64,000 nucleotides of DNA from Geojedonia litorea. Its GTDB lineage: Bacteria > Bacteroidota > Bacteroidia > Flavobacteriales > Flavobacteriaceae. The notes beneath the pieces were generated by a model. It was not told the DNA's origin, searched no databases, and saw nothing but the letters and a program-made list of their open reading frames with translations. Positions 1 to 8,874 of the stretch are shown in pieces. The stretch is taken from NCBI RefSeq assembly GCF_042654525.1, contig NZ_JBHSGP010000008.1:1-64000 (forward strand), given 5' to 3'. The first letter of the stretch is position 1, and every line of letters begins with the position of its first letter. Both the position numbers and the translations under genes were made by a program.

Positions 1-1719
1 AGTTCCAATAGGGAATGTTGCACCCGAATTATGTGAGCTTGTAAAAGAAGTCACGCCACAGTTATCTGCAGCGGTTGGTGCTGTCCAGTTTACAACGGCA
101 TTACAACCAGAAGCGTCTGTACCTTGTAAGATATTTGAAGGACATCCAGAGATTACTGGATTAATGTTATCAGAAACAACAAGGTCAAAATTACAGTTTA
201 CCGAATTAGAGTTTCCATCGGTAACCGTAAGGGTAATATTAGTAGTGCCTGTAGTAACCACCGTTCCGGCAATAGGAGATTGCGTAACAGTAGCAGTTCC
301 ACAATTATCGGAAGCCGTAGCTAATCCGGTATAATCAGGAATCGTAAAGTTACAAGATGCATCTACATTGCCTGTTTGATTTCCAGGGCATGTGATTGTT
401 GGGTTTGTATTGTCAACTACGGTAATTGTAAACGAACAATTTGTAGCGACAGAATTACCAGCGGCGTCAGTATAAGAATAGACGACTGTGTAAGGCGAAC
501 CACTTACATTCAAGGAAGTGCCACTTGCAGGTCCAGAGACTAAAGTTGCAGTTCCAGTTCCGTCACAATTATCATTAAATGTAGGCGGGGTATAGTTTAC
601 AGTGACTTCACAATTTGCACCGCCATCATCATTTGTATTAAGAGTTATATTAGAAGGGCAACCAGCTAAAGTCGGCGCAATGTTATCAGAAACAACAAGG
701 TCAAAATTACAGTTTACCGAATTAGAGTTTCCATCGGTAACCGTAAGGGTAATATTAGTAGTACCTGTAGTAACCACCGTTCCGGCAATAGGAGATTGCG
801 TAACAGTAGCAGTTCCACAATTATCGGAAGCCGTAGCTAATCCGGTATAATCAGGAATCGTAAAGTTACAAGATGCATCTACATTGCCTGTTTGATTTCC
901 AGGGCATGTGATTGTTGGATTGACAGAGTCTTCAACTGTCACAGTTGCTGTGCATGAGTCTGTTTGACCAACAGTGTCTTCAACAGTTAAGGTTACCGTA
1001 ACAGGTGTTCCTAAATTAGAGCAGTTAAAAGTATCGATATCTATACTCCAGCTTACAATTCCATTATCATCGGTACTTCCATTGTCAATGTCACTTGCAA
1101 CAATACTTGCATTTCCTGAAGCATCTAATTGTACCGTAAGATCTTGGCAAATTGCAGTTGGAGGATTATCTACGCTAAAAGTGGCCGTATAGTTTGAACC
1201 TCCAGCATTGGCGAAATGGGTTGAGGACCCGGCAATATAAGTGAAATCAGCATGTGTATAAATCTCTAGATAATAAGTTCCAGAAGGGAGACCATTAAGA
1301 ACGTCAATATTTGCCCCTGAACTTTGCCAGGTCTGGTCAAAGCTAGTGCCACCACAATATAGTGTTGTGCCATCGTTATTAAAATGAAATAATTCTGTTG
1401 AAGAGAAACCAGGTGGAGTATCAGTAGTTAAATAAATCCTGTAATTTAACCAACCATTTAAGATGTCGTCAGTATCGCATTTATAAGTTTTGTTCTGACC
1501 ACCATTTAAGATTAAGGAATTAGTAGGCGTGAAAGTTCCTAAATTTAATCCATTAAAATCTGTATTACCTGTCGTCGCTTGCAAATCGTAATAGGTGTTA
1601 CCACTACCATTAATATTTAAAATTGCGTAACTCTCAAAAATATTAGACTGGGTAAAACCAAGATTTGCTATAAAGGTAAAAATTACCAGGAGAACGTAGT
1701 AGGTGTAATGTTGTTTCAT
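1..1719 (-). CDS. HYR-repeat surface/secreted protein, 5' part
   Basis: Open frame from ATG at 1719 to the left edge (573 codons, no stop), so the 3' end lies outside. Residues 1-24 form a signal peptide ending GFTQ. About 150 residues with a pre-peptidase or beta-sandwich look follow, then from about residue 180 tandem HYR-type Ig-like modules with the recurring theme TVEDxxxPTITCPGN and paired cysteines. HYR modules are known from adhesive extracellular proteins. Proteins of this type in Bacteroidota usually end in a T9SS sorting domain, which cannot be seen here. Two modules are almost identical at DNA level (163-402 and 679-918). Function as an adhesin or large cell-surface protein is inferred from the domains only. 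Confidence 0.85.
   Translation of the reverse strand, partial: MKQHYTYYVLLVIFTFIANLGFTQSNIFESYAILNINGSGNTYYDLQATTGNTDFNGLNLGTFTPTNSLILNGGQNKTYKCDTDDILNGWLNYRIYLTTDTPPGFSSTELFHFNNDGTTLYCGGTSFDQTWQSSGANIDVLNGLPSGTYYLEIYTHADFTYIAGSSTHFANAGGSNYTATFSVDNPPTAICQDLTVQLDASGNASIVASDIDNGSTDDNGIVSWSIDIDTFNCSNLGTPVTVTLTVEDTVGQTDSCTATVTVEDSVNPTITCPGNQTGNVDASCNFTIPDYTGLATASDNCGTATVTQSPIAGTVVTTGTTNITLTVTDGNSNSVNCNFDLVVSDNIAPTLAGCPSNITLNTNDDGGANCEVTVNYTPPTFNDNCDGTGTATLVSGPASGTSLNVSGSPYTVVYSYTDAAGNSVATNCSFTITVVDNTNPTITCPGNQTGNVDASCNFTIPDYTGLATASDNCGTATVTQSPIAGTVVTTGTTNITLTVTDGNSNSVNCNFDLVVSDNINPVISGCPSNILQGTDASGCNAVVNWTAPTAADNCGVTSFTSSHNSGATFPIGT
163..918. repeat. Intragenic 240-bp direct repeat (two copies, 516-bp offset)
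   Basis: Positions 163-402 and 679-918 are identical except for one base (G versus A in the codons read near 247 and 763). The offset of 516 bp equals 172 codons, i.e. two HYR modules, so the copies stay in frame. This suggests recent duplication or gene conversion inside the adhesin-like gene. Confidence 0.9.
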
Positions 1720-2215
1720 ATAGCGTTCTTTTTAAACGTAATCCATTAATACTTAATTCAATGTTTTTAAACTAAAGATTAATTAATGATTACTACTGCT
1801 ATTAATTTTCAATGAGGGGTATAACAAACTTACAATGACATTCGTTTAAAATGAAAAATTATCGTTGAACTACTAATTTTTACTTTAATCGAATTTTATT
1901 ATTCAATCTAGTTTAATTCATTCTCTTACAATTGATTAAAATAACACAAATGTCAACGTAATCTGTCATAATATTTGAGCTAATATAGAAAATTATTTTA
2001 CAAAATATCTATGAAATGCAAAAAACATCGACAAAACGCATATGTCCTTGCAGAATTCATGTCTAATTACAAATTAAAGTGGTTATAATCAAGTACTTAC
2101 TGATAATAAAAAATTTTAGGACTATGAAATTGACAGAAAATGTAACTTTTGAAGTTTATTTTCCTACAAAAGTTAAAACAAAAACAGCTAAATTATAGAG
2201 CAGCGAATAAAAGAA
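1720..2215. other. AT-rich intergenic region
   Basis: About 500 bp of very AT-rich DNA between the HYR gene and the next minus-strand gene. Apart from the possible promoter at 1825-1832 no ORF, RNA gene, strong hairpin or repeat is apparent. Confidence 0.6.
1825..1832 (-). promoter_or_regulatory. -7 promoter element for the HYR protein gene
   Basis: On the minus strand TAAGTTTG fits the Bacteroidota consensus TAnnTTTG and lies about 105 bp upstream of the ATG at 1719. No good TTG -33 box is visible at the expected spacing, so this is tentative. Confidence 0.4.
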
Positions 2216-3041
2216 TTACAAAACCAGCTTCTTTTTTAGTACAGCATTAGAATTTGTATCCTTAATCTCAAGAACATAAATGCCAGTGGGCAGTGTTTCG
2301 TTTTCAATGACATACGTATCTTGATTTGTGGAGCCTTCTTTGATTTTTTGTCCGGTTATGGTATATAAGGTAAAATCGGTAGCATCTGGTAAATTATATA
2401 AGGCAATGCTTTTGTGTAAGGCGACAATTTTTAATTTGTTTAGGGACAGATCATCATTACCAAGGGTATTATCTGTCATGATCGCAGTATTTGGAGTTGC
2501 CTCATAAGCATAACCTGTGATCGCCCAGCCTGAACCTAGGGTAATTTCCAGAGCTAGGTAAATTGTAAACCGACACTCTGGCCCAACCATAATGGATTTG
2601 ACCGCTTATACTAAAACGCAGACCTAAAAATTTGTCAGTTGTTGGGTTGCACCAATCACTATTATAAAATCCGCAATTTTGAAAATTCAATATTTGTGAT
2701 CCTAAAGGATCTGCAGGAAACCAAGTGGCCTGAGCACTACTCACCATCACACCAGAATTTAAGGCAAAAGGATAAATAAAACCACTAGAACTACTCCCTA
2801 ATATGGCTGCATTAACCGAGGTTGGTTGTACAAAAAGATTATTGCCAGCTTGATTAAACTCGAACTCATTTGGTGCCTCGTTATTCATATCTAATGCGTA
2901 AGTAGCAGCGTCTGCATGTGTTGTTCCTAAGGGGGTGTAGACTACTTGACCTGAAGCATCTGCAATACCAGTTATAGCCGCTGTTAGGGCTCCGTATTGT
3001 GAGAGTTTTTTGGAGTAGTTTTTTGGAGTAGTTTTTTTCAT
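2216..3041 (-). pseudogene. T9SS sorting-domain protein, frameshifted
   Basis: The reading frame from ATG 3041 begins MKKTTPKNYSKKLSQYGAL, typical of a flavobacterial family of small secreted proteins. It runs through a beta-rich domain ending HYGWARVSV at about 2560, then goes out of frame. The +1 frame continues with LEITLGSGWAITGYAYE and a clear C-terminal type A T9SS sorting domain (LYTITGQKI ... LPTGIYVLEI ... KKKLVL) to the stop at 2216. The junction is near 2553-2565, where one extra base (probably in the CC of TTACCTAGC) separates the halves. Together they give a protein of ordinary length, so this is one gene broken by a single-base indel, or a sequencing error. Programmed frameshifting is unlikely. 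Confidence 0.8.
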
Positions 3042-3521
3042 AATCACAATAATATAATTAAAATATTTTAGTCTAAAAATTGGTTTGAGCACACAAAATT
3101 TGATATGCAGCACTAAAGTATTGATTTATTAGCGATAATACAAATTCGATTAATGAACCACTAAAATAATCGACAAAAGGAACCGAACTTTTGAAATCCC
3201 AAAATGGGTTTAATAGAATTTTACAAAAGTTAAAATATGATTATCAAATACAGAACATAAGTTGTGCTTCTATTTCATTGACTGAACAGATCTTTTATTT
3301 TACGAGTACAATTAAAAAACAATAGATTAGTAATGAGTAAAAAATGTACAACAAAACAGTGAATAATTTATTTAATATGTTGTTTAAACTTTTTGAATTC
3401 TTAGTCTTTAGCCTATAAATTCATGCTTTTACAATAAAGACTTCGGTCATCGTCTAATTTTTTCATATTTTTAAAAACCCATCACAATAACCACCACTAA
3501 AACAAGGATTAGGTAACATAT
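3042..3521. other. AT-rich intergenic region
   Basis: About 480 bp between divergent genes. No ORF, RNA gene or obvious hairpin was seen, and no good TAnnTTTG box could be assigned to either flanking gene. Confidence 0.6.
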
Positions 3522-4418
3522 ATGAATTGCGTCAAACGATATTCCCTCACTATCTTCATCATGCTGTTTAGCGGCTCTAGTTTTTTACAGGCCCAAGGTT
3601 TTAAGGAAGAGCAATTAACCAATTCGGCTTATGACAATCGTTATGCCAGTTACAATCATGAGGGTAAACAAATCATCTTCGAATCTAATCGCAGTGGGCG
3701 CTGGCAAATCTATAGCATGGATATTAACGGTAACAGCCAAACGCGTGTTGTTTCTAGTAATGCTAACGATCGCCGACCCAGCTGGCATCCCTATGAAAAT
3801 AAGATTGTTTTTGAATCTGACCGGAGTGGTGTCAACCACATTTACACCTATGATTTTGACACCAGGGAACTCCAAAAAGTGCCTATCCCCTTAAATGGTA
3901 ATAAGTCGCATGCCTATTTTGCCCCTAATGGCAAAGAAATTGTGTTCAATTATAAAGTAAGTGATCAAAATTTTAATATTCATAAGGTGGGCCTCAATGG
4001 CAAACGCTTGCGGACTTATGTCAACAATGCCTACCAAAATATGTATCCGCGCTATTCACCTATGGGAGATGCCATTCTGTATTTTTCCAGAAAACATACC
4101 AAACGTGAGGCTGACGAAATTTATGTGTTTAATATCTATGCCCGAAAGGAAAACCGTTTAACCAACTCACCATTGCATCAAACCTATGCTTCGTATTCTA
4201 ATGGTGGCACCCAAATTGCTTATGTGGCTTCTATGGAAAACGCCCCAACAGAGATTTATATGATGACCAAGGAAGGCAAGAGCCAACGCCGCATCACCTT
4301 TAATAGCCATCCCGATACCTTGCCTAATTGGTCACCCCAAGATTTTAATCTGCTTGTTACCCGTACCATTAATGGCCATGATCAGATTATTAAGATTCTT
4401 TTAAAAGAAGAACTTTAA
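3522..4418 (+). CDS. TolB-like WD40/PD40 beta-propeller protein, secreted
   Basis: 298 residues with a signal peptide ending at QAQ (about residue 25). The mature part is a run of PD40/TolB-type blades, each carrying the P-x-(W/Y)-S/HP or F-x-SNRSGxxxIY theme (ESNRSGRWQIY, ESDRSGVNHIY, YPRYSPMGDAILY, PNWSPQDFNLLV). These propellers usually bind proteins or peptides in the periplasm. This one is not the Tol-Pal TolB: it lacks the N-terminal TolB domain and has no tol genes nearby. It stands alone, with long intergenic regions on both sides, so its role is unknown beyond a periplasmic or surface beta-propeller. Confidence 0.8.
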   Translation: MNCVKRYSLTIFIMLFSGSSFLQAQGFKEEQLTNSAYDNRYASYNHEGKQIIFESNRSGRWQIYSMDINGNSQTRVVSSNANDRRPSWHPYENKIVFESDRSGVNHIYTYDFDTRELQKVPIPLNGNKSHAYFAPNGKEIVFNYKVSDQNFNIHKVGLNGKRLRTYVNNAYQNMYPRYSPMGDAILYFSRKHTKREADEIYVFNIYARKENRLTNSPLHQTYASYSNGGTQIAYVASMENAPTEIYMMTKEGKSQRRITFNSHPDTLPNWSPQDFNLLVTRTINGHDQIIKILLKEEL

Positions 4419-4436
4419 GCATCATCAGGCCTTTAC

Positions 4437-4565
4437 ATACACTCTTCATAGAGTATCCATAGGGTATCTATAAGGTAGCTATAGGGCAGCTATAGAAAAG
4501 GTATAGAGTAGCCTGCTATTGATTGGGCTTATGTTCGGCTTATGTTCGGCTTATGTTGGGCGTAT
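4437..4565. repeat. Short degenerate tandem repeats
   Basis: The stretch 4437-4515 is made of variants of GTATCTATAGG and GCTATAG. It is followed at about 4529-4560 by three tandem copies of TTATGTTCGGC (the last ending TTGGG). A similar but unrelated run of TATGGCTAGTG words occurs at 15155-15202. No function is apparent. Confidence 0.7.
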
Positions 4566-4671
4566 CTATACTGAAACTTTAGCCTAGTTGTTCCATATTC
4601 TAATCCTCCTTGAAACTTTAAGGTCTACCAATTTTAAAGATGTAGATTCAGGAATAACCCATCCTAAATTG

Positions 4672-4990
4672 CCAACCCACTTGTAGTTCCGACACCGTCG
4701 GAATTTTGGCGATTTGCAGACCTAACGAGCGGGAGCCTTTACTTAATAATTAAACACAAGAATTAAAGAGCGATTATAATTAATAACCAAAACCCTCATG
4801 TATCAACGCGAGAGGTACGCAGTAAGGTCCTTAAATCGACTTGATGTTTTGGTTCATTTTGCATCAAGGTAAAATGAACAATAGAACAGAAATTAATCAT
4901 TATTTAATCTTGACTTTTTTGGTGCGTCACACCAAATCTTACCTGCCCCGAGCCTAGTCTCGGGGTCAAAGGGTGATCAAGCTAAAAAAA
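4672..4990. repeat. Diverged direct repeat, left copy
   Basis: This stretch aligns over about 320 bp with 7449-7770. Shared landmarks in order are CCAACCCACTTG, the inverted repeat TTCCGACACCGTCGGAA, CGATTTGCAGAC, TAACGAGCGGGAGC, TTAATAATTAAACACAAGAA, AACGCGAGAGGTACG and GGTTC. The copies differ at many positions. They bracket the kinase/response-regulator pair exactly. No transposase is visible. Confidence 0.8.
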
Positions 4991-5049
4991 CCGAAAAGAA
5001 GCCTCACAAAAACCTATACAGATTACAAATTAACTAGTATTTTAGAGGG

Positions 5050-6708
5050 ATGAAATGGAAACACCTAACATCCCTCTTCTTATATAGTAAATTATTCATT
5101 CTAATGGTCTTCACCATGACCATTCTACATGCCCAAACGCCAACAGATAGCGTGGTTTATTATGAAAATCTGGTGACACATCCACAAGACGTCAACCATC
5201 TCCCAAAAGCTTATGTCTTTTTCAATACCCAAAAAGAACAGGCAGAGCAACAACAGGACACCATGTCGCAAATGTTTAGCCTATTTCAGTTGGCCCGAAT
5301 TGCCTATAAAAGCGGTTCCTATTTTGATAGTGAAAGTGCAGCGGTAGATGCTTTAAAATTATTGGATACCCAAGAAGAAAATGAGTATAACAGGCACTTC
5401 CGCAAAAGTCTTTACACCCAATTGGGCATCCTGTATCGCGAACAAAACAATAATGCCAAGGCCATTGACTTATATCATAAAGCACTCGCCATAGCCAACA
5501 CTACCCGCGATAGCACAGTGATCTATAACAATATATCCAACATCCATAAAGATGCTGACGATTATAGCAATGCCAAAAGTGCTATTTCTGCTGCCTTTCA
5601 ATTATTGCCACGGTTAAAGGATAGCCTTATGTATGCTTTGGTTTTAGATAATATGGGATTTTTAAAATTCAAACTTCAGGAACCGGATGCTTTAGAATTA
5701 ATGTTACAGGCCTTGGACTTAAGAACACAACTCAACAATAAAGCGGCACTTTACCCCAGTTATAAAAATTTGGCACTGTATTACGCTGAAAGTGATAAGG
5801 TTCAGTCCAAACACTATGCCCTAAAAGCCTATGAAGTAGCCAAGGCCATTAACAGTGCATCCTACAAAGAAGATGCCCTAGCCTTATTGGTAAGCATGAG
5901 TTCAGATCCTTATAGTCTAGAATATAAAACTTTAAACGATAGCCTAACAGCGGCCAATACACTCCGGCAAAATAAGTTTGCCCTCATGAAATATGATGTG
6001 TCCGAAAAGGAACGTCAGGCACAGGCAAGTGTTTTACAATCACAGCAAGAGAAATCTAAACGTCAGCTCTTTCAAATCATTGCTCTAGCTATTGCCTTAA
6101 TTTCGGTGTTGCTCTATTTAGCTCTTAAAGCAAAACATAAAAAGGACAAACTCCAGCAAGTGTATCACACCGAGTCGCGCATTTCGAAAAAAGTACATGA
6201 CGAAGTTGCAAATGAGGTGTATCATGTCATTACTAAAATACAGGGTACTGCTAAAAGTGACGAGGTATTAGACGATTTAGAGCAGATCTACAACAAAACT
6301 CGCGATATTTCAAAAGAACATAGTGCCCTAGATGTCACCGATAAGTTCAGTGAGCTGCTTAACGACCTGCTCTTAAGTTATAAAACCGATACTACCACCA
6401 TCATTACCAAAAACCTTTCAAAAATCCATTGGGAGCAAATTCCCGACCTCAAGAAAACGGCGCTGTATCGGGTTCTTCAGGAACTAATGACCAATATGCG
6501 AAAACATAGCAAGGCCAAGGTGGTGCTGGTTAGTTTTGAGCAAAGCAACAAAAACATTCACATCCTGTATAAGGATAATGGTATTGGTAGCCAACTGCAA
6601 AAAGGCAACGGACTCACCAATGCGGAAAACCGTATTAAATCTATTAATGGAACGATTATTTTTGAGTCAGAAGTCAATAATGGCTTTAAGGTTAAAATCA
6701 ACATATAG
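5050..6708 (+). CDS. TPR-containing sensor histidine kinase (HisKA_3/HATPase)
   Basis: 552 residues. A signal peptide or N-terminal hydrophobic segment (1-29) is followed by tetratricopeptide-like helical repeats (about 60-300), a short coiled stretch, one membrane segment (about 340-358), and a LuxR-type kinase core. The phosphoacceptor is probably His383 in RISKKVHDEVANEV. The HATPase domain has N-box ELMTNMRKHSKA and G-box DNGIGSQLQKGNGLTNAENR. The family senses through periplasmic TPRs and phosphorylates a NarL/LuxR-type regulator. The gene for one starts 3 bp downstream, so the two form an operon. The whole unit lies between two diverged direct repeats. The signal sensed is unknown. Confidence 0.88.
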   Translation: MKWKHLTSLFLYSKLFILMVFTMTILHAQTPTDSVVYYENLVTHPQDVNHLPKAYVFFNTQKEQAEQQQDTMSQMFSLFQLARIAYKSGSYFDSESAAVDALKLLDTQEENEYNRHFRKSLYTQLGILYREQNNNAKAIDLYHKALAIANTTRDSTVIYNNISNIHKDADDYSNAKSAISAAFQLLPRLKDSLMYALVLDNMGFLKFKLQEPDALELMLQALDLRTQLNNKAALYPSYKNLALYYAESDKVQSKHYALKAYEVAKAINSASYKEDALALLVSMSSDPYSLEYKTLNDSLTAANTLRQNKFALMKYDVSEKERQAQASVLQSQQEKSKRQLFQIIALAIALISVLLYLALKAKHKKDKLQQVYHTESRISKKVHDEVANEVYHVITKIQGTAKSDEVLDDLEQIYNKTRDISKEHSALDVTDKFSELLNDLLLSYKTDTTTIITKNLSKIHWEQIPDLKKTALYRVLQELMTNMRKHSKAKVVLVSFEQSNKNIHILYKDNGIGSQLQKGNGLTNAENRIKSINGTIIFESEVNNGFKVKINI

Positions 6709-6711
6709 AGG

Positions 6712-7377
6712 ATGTTTACAAAAGTTTTGGTAGCAGAAGATATGGACGATATCAACAAGGGGATCTACAATGCCCTTACCGATTTAGGCGTGGCCAAGAT
6801 TCACCAAGTACAGTACTGTGATGATGCCTATCTCAAATTCAAAAAGGCCAAATTAGAACAAGAGCCTTACCAGTTACTCATTACCGATATGTCCTTTAAA
6901 ACGGATCACCGCCAACAGCAGTTAACTACGGGTGAAGCACTCATCAAAAAATTGCGGGACGAAGACCCCAACCTCAAGGTGCTGGTCTATTCCATTGAAG
7001 ACCGACTGCAAAAAGTACGTATGCTTGTTAACCAGCAACATATCAATGCCTATGTGTGCAAGGGCAGGCGAGGGCTCACCGAACTTGTTAACGCCGTAAG
7101 CGCCATCGCCAATGACCAGCGTTACCTTTCTCCCGAAGTTAAAAATGCCCTCAACCCAAACAACGATTTGGAAATTGACGAGTACGACATTCAACTCCTT
7201 ACACAACTAGCACAAGGCTTATCCCAAGACGAGATCAGTCATCTTTTTTCTAAAAATAATATCACCCCAAGCAGTTTAAGCTCCATTGAAAAGCGACTTA
7301 ACAAACTCCGTATTCAGTTTAAGGCCAATAATGCCATCCATTTAGTAGCCATAGCCAAAGATTTAGGGCTTATATAG
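6712..7377 (+). CDS. LuxR-family response regulator
   Basis: 221 residues. The N-terminal receiver domain has acidic residues ED at 9-10, the phosphoacceptor Asp59 (LLITDMSF), a Ser at the Thr/Ser switch position (about 94, VLVYSIED) and Lys117 (YVCKGRRG). The C-terminal domain from about 158 is LuxR-like helix-turn-helix (LLTQLAQGLSQDEISHLF ... SSIEKRLNKLR). The ATG follows the kinase stop by 3 bp with an AGAGG just before it. It is the cognate partner of the upstream TPR kinase and its targets are unknown. The HTH is diverged from the NarL norm, but helix spacing is kept. Confidence 0.88.
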   Translation: MFTKVLVAEDMDDINKGIYNALTDLGVAKIHQVQYCDDAYLKFKKAKLEQEPYQLLITDMSFKTDHRQQQLTTGEALIKKLRDEDPNLKVLVYSIEDRLQKVRMLVNQQHINAYVCKGRRGLTELVNAVSAIANDQRYLSPEVKNALNPNNDLEIDEYDIQLLTQLAQGLSQDEISHLFSKNNITPSSLSSIEKRLNKLRIQFKANNAIHLVAIAKDLGLI

Positions 7378-7448
7378 CCTTTTTAGTTTTTATCCCGTTG
7401 ATAAATCAAGCTAATGCGAAGCAAACAAGTATCAACAATTCAGTAATT

Positions 7449-7770
7449 AATCAACCCACTTGCAGTTCCGACACCGTCGGAAGAATGACGATTTGCAGAC
7501 GTAACGAGCGGGAGCATTTATTTAATAATTAAACACAAGAATTGAAGAGGGATTATAATTAAGAACCAAGAATATTCATGTAATAACGCGAGAGGTACGT
7601 AGTAACGTCCTTAAATCGTCTTGACTTTTTTGGTTCGTTTTTTGGTCAAGCAAAAAATGAACATAAAATATTAAGAATAAGAATAATGGTTAAGTCTTAA
7701 TATGCCTCACCCAAAACTTACCTACCGAAGCATAATCTAGGAGTCGAACGGCGGTCAAACAAAAAATTTT
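7449..7770. repeat. Diverged direct repeat, right copy
   Basis: Right partner of 4672-4990 in the same orientation, with TTCCGACACCGTCGGAA perfectly kept at 7466-7482 while the rest has drifted. The conserved stem in otherwise decayed copies suggests a REP- or MITE-like element, or an older duplication. Confidence 0.8.
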
Positions 7771-7860
7771 CACACCTCTACGGTTACCCGTAAGGAAACC
7801 TAGCCCCTTTAGTATAATATTGTAATGCTATTAATTTAATAATAAGGGTTATCCTTTTAG

Positions 7861-7894
7861 AACTCTGTGTAATAAAAAAACACAGAGTTTTTTT
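7861..7894 (+). terminator. Intrinsic terminator, element 1
   Basis: Stem AACTCTGTG (7861-7869) / CACAGAGTT (7881-7889) with an 11-nt A-rich loop, followed by a T run to 7894. Confidence 0.75.
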
Positions 7895-7987
7895 ATGCCT
7901 TATACTGTGGTAAACCGTAAGGTTGACAACAACCAATGCTATAATTTCACACTGTTGTTTATTAATTCATGAGGGTGAATGGAGTTT

Positions 7988-8021
7988 GCAGGTCCTTAGC
8001 TATGGGGACCTGCTTTTTTTT
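7988..8021 (+). terminator. Intrinsic terminator, element 2
   Basis: Stem GCAGGTCC (7988-7995) / GGACCTGC (8006-8013) with a 10-nt loop and eight T residues (8014-8021). It is a strong rho-independent terminator only about 95 bp upstream of the next ATG. Confidence 0.8.
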
Positions 8022-8115
8022 GTAGCTACGGGTTTCCGTAAGGAGACTTCCCGTATTCCTTTTATTTTTAGACGTCATAAACAATGCAATGTAATAACCC
8101 TTTAAAATATCTATC

Positions 8116-8841
8116 ATGCGCAAACTCATTCTACTATTATTAATTACAACTTATTTTACACCGCAACACATAAAAGCTCAAAACGATGGAGCCGCAGTGG
8201 CAGCCGTTGCCGGTGGTCTTTTAGCTATTGGTGCAGGTATTGCTGCTATAGAACAAATGAAAGAACAAGCCGAATTAACAGCAACCGAATGGGTGCTGTC
8301 AAATCAGGAACAGATGACTAGCTTTTCTTTAAAAACGTTAGACTTCGATGGCAAAAAATTAAAAGATATGTCATCAGTCTCTGTAATTTCCTTTAAAATT
8401 CAAGAGTTTGAGCCAATGGATAAACCAGAACTTAATGGCAAAAAACAGGTGTTGTTTGGGTTTACTAGTCATGGATGGATCAATGAATACGGTATCGATT
8501 TTAATAAAGTGAGATGGTTTTTAATTGATGATGCTGAATGGATGAATATGATGGTGGCATATGCACAGGTGGCCTCTGGCGAAAAGGACAAAGCCCTGTT
8601 ACAAAAAACCTTAAAAACTGGAAAAGTGGTCAACAAGGGCGTAAAAGCAAAAGGAGGCATGGAAATTCCCTTCTACAAATTGGAAGGTGATATGTATGTG
8701 GTGACCGATTATTCTCAAGACATGAAATTGTTGTACAACGAACGCTCCTTGGGGATTTATTTAAAGGAAACACATGATCTGGTCCAAATAGGGCGTGGTG
8801 ATATCATTAAAATACATGAATTCTTTTTTGAGGAAGATTAA
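8116..8841 (+). CDS. Secreted protein of unknown function
   Basis: 241 residues. A signal peptide ends at IKAQ (about 22). It is followed by an Ala/Gly-rich hydrophobic stretch (about 24-45, AAVAAVAGGLLAIGAGIAAI) that may be membrane-associated. The remainder is a mixed alpha/beta soluble region without cysteines or a recognised motif. I do not recognise the family. The start is the only ATG before the signal peptide. Upstream lie two terminator hairpins and the third GTAA-loop element, suggesting expression from a controlled leader. Downstream is a gene remnant. Confidence 0.65.
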   Translation: MRKLILLLLITTYFTPQHIKAQNDGAAVAAVAGGLLAIGAGIAAIEQMKEQAELTATEWVLSNQEQMTSFSLKTLDFDGKKLKDMSSVSVISFKIQEFEPMDKPELNGKKQVLFGFTSHGWINEYGIDFNKVRWFLIDDAEWMNMMVAYAQVASGEKDKALLQKTLKTGKVVNKGVKAKGGMEIPFYKLEGDMYVVTDYSQDMKLLYNERSLGIYLKETHDLVQIGRGDIIKIHEFFFEED

Positions 8842-8874
8842 ACAGCTTTAAAGAGCTTAGTGATGAATTACTAG

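Larger units (their letters stand above)
4419..5049. other. Repeat-rich intergenic region
   Basis: 630 bp without a gene. It holds a microrepeat stretch of ATAGGGTATCTATA/GCTATAG-like words (4437-4515), a triplicated TTATGTTCGGC-type word (about 4529-4560), and the left copy of a diverged ~320-bp direct repeat (about 4672-4990) containing the perfect inverted repeat TTCCGAC-ACC-GTCGGAA at 4687-4703. Confidence 0.75.
7775..8105 (+). ncRNA. Candidate structured RNA elements, three tandem copies
   Basis: CCGTAAGG occurs at 7788-7795, 7915-7922 and 8036-8043, 127 and 121 bp apart. Each time it forms a C-C/G-G-closed hairpin with a GTAA (GNRA-type) loop, although the flanking stem bases differ: GGTT..AACC around copy 1, AACC/GGTT in copy 2, TTTCC/GGAGA in copy 3, with an outer stem TACGGG/CCCGTA. 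Each is followed by an ATGCTAT- or ATGCAAT-containing stretch. Copies 1 and 2 end in an intrinsic terminator and copy 3 leads into the gene at 8116. This could be a small-RNA array or a leader with attenuators. I do not recognise a named family. Confidence 0.45.

Noticed and set aside
602..1192. Plus-strand ORFs of 72-82 residues
   Set aside because: They are antisense shadows of the HYR-repeat gene, whose minus-strand frame is open across the whole region with clear protein features.
2216..3041. Programmed ribosomal frameshift in the T9SS cargo gene
   Set aside because: No slippery heptamer with downstream structure is evident at the junction. A simple one-base indel explains it better.
7923..8105. 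60-residue plus-strand ORF
   Set aside because: It runs through a strong intrinsic terminator (7988-8021) and the hairpin elements, so it is unlikely to be translated.
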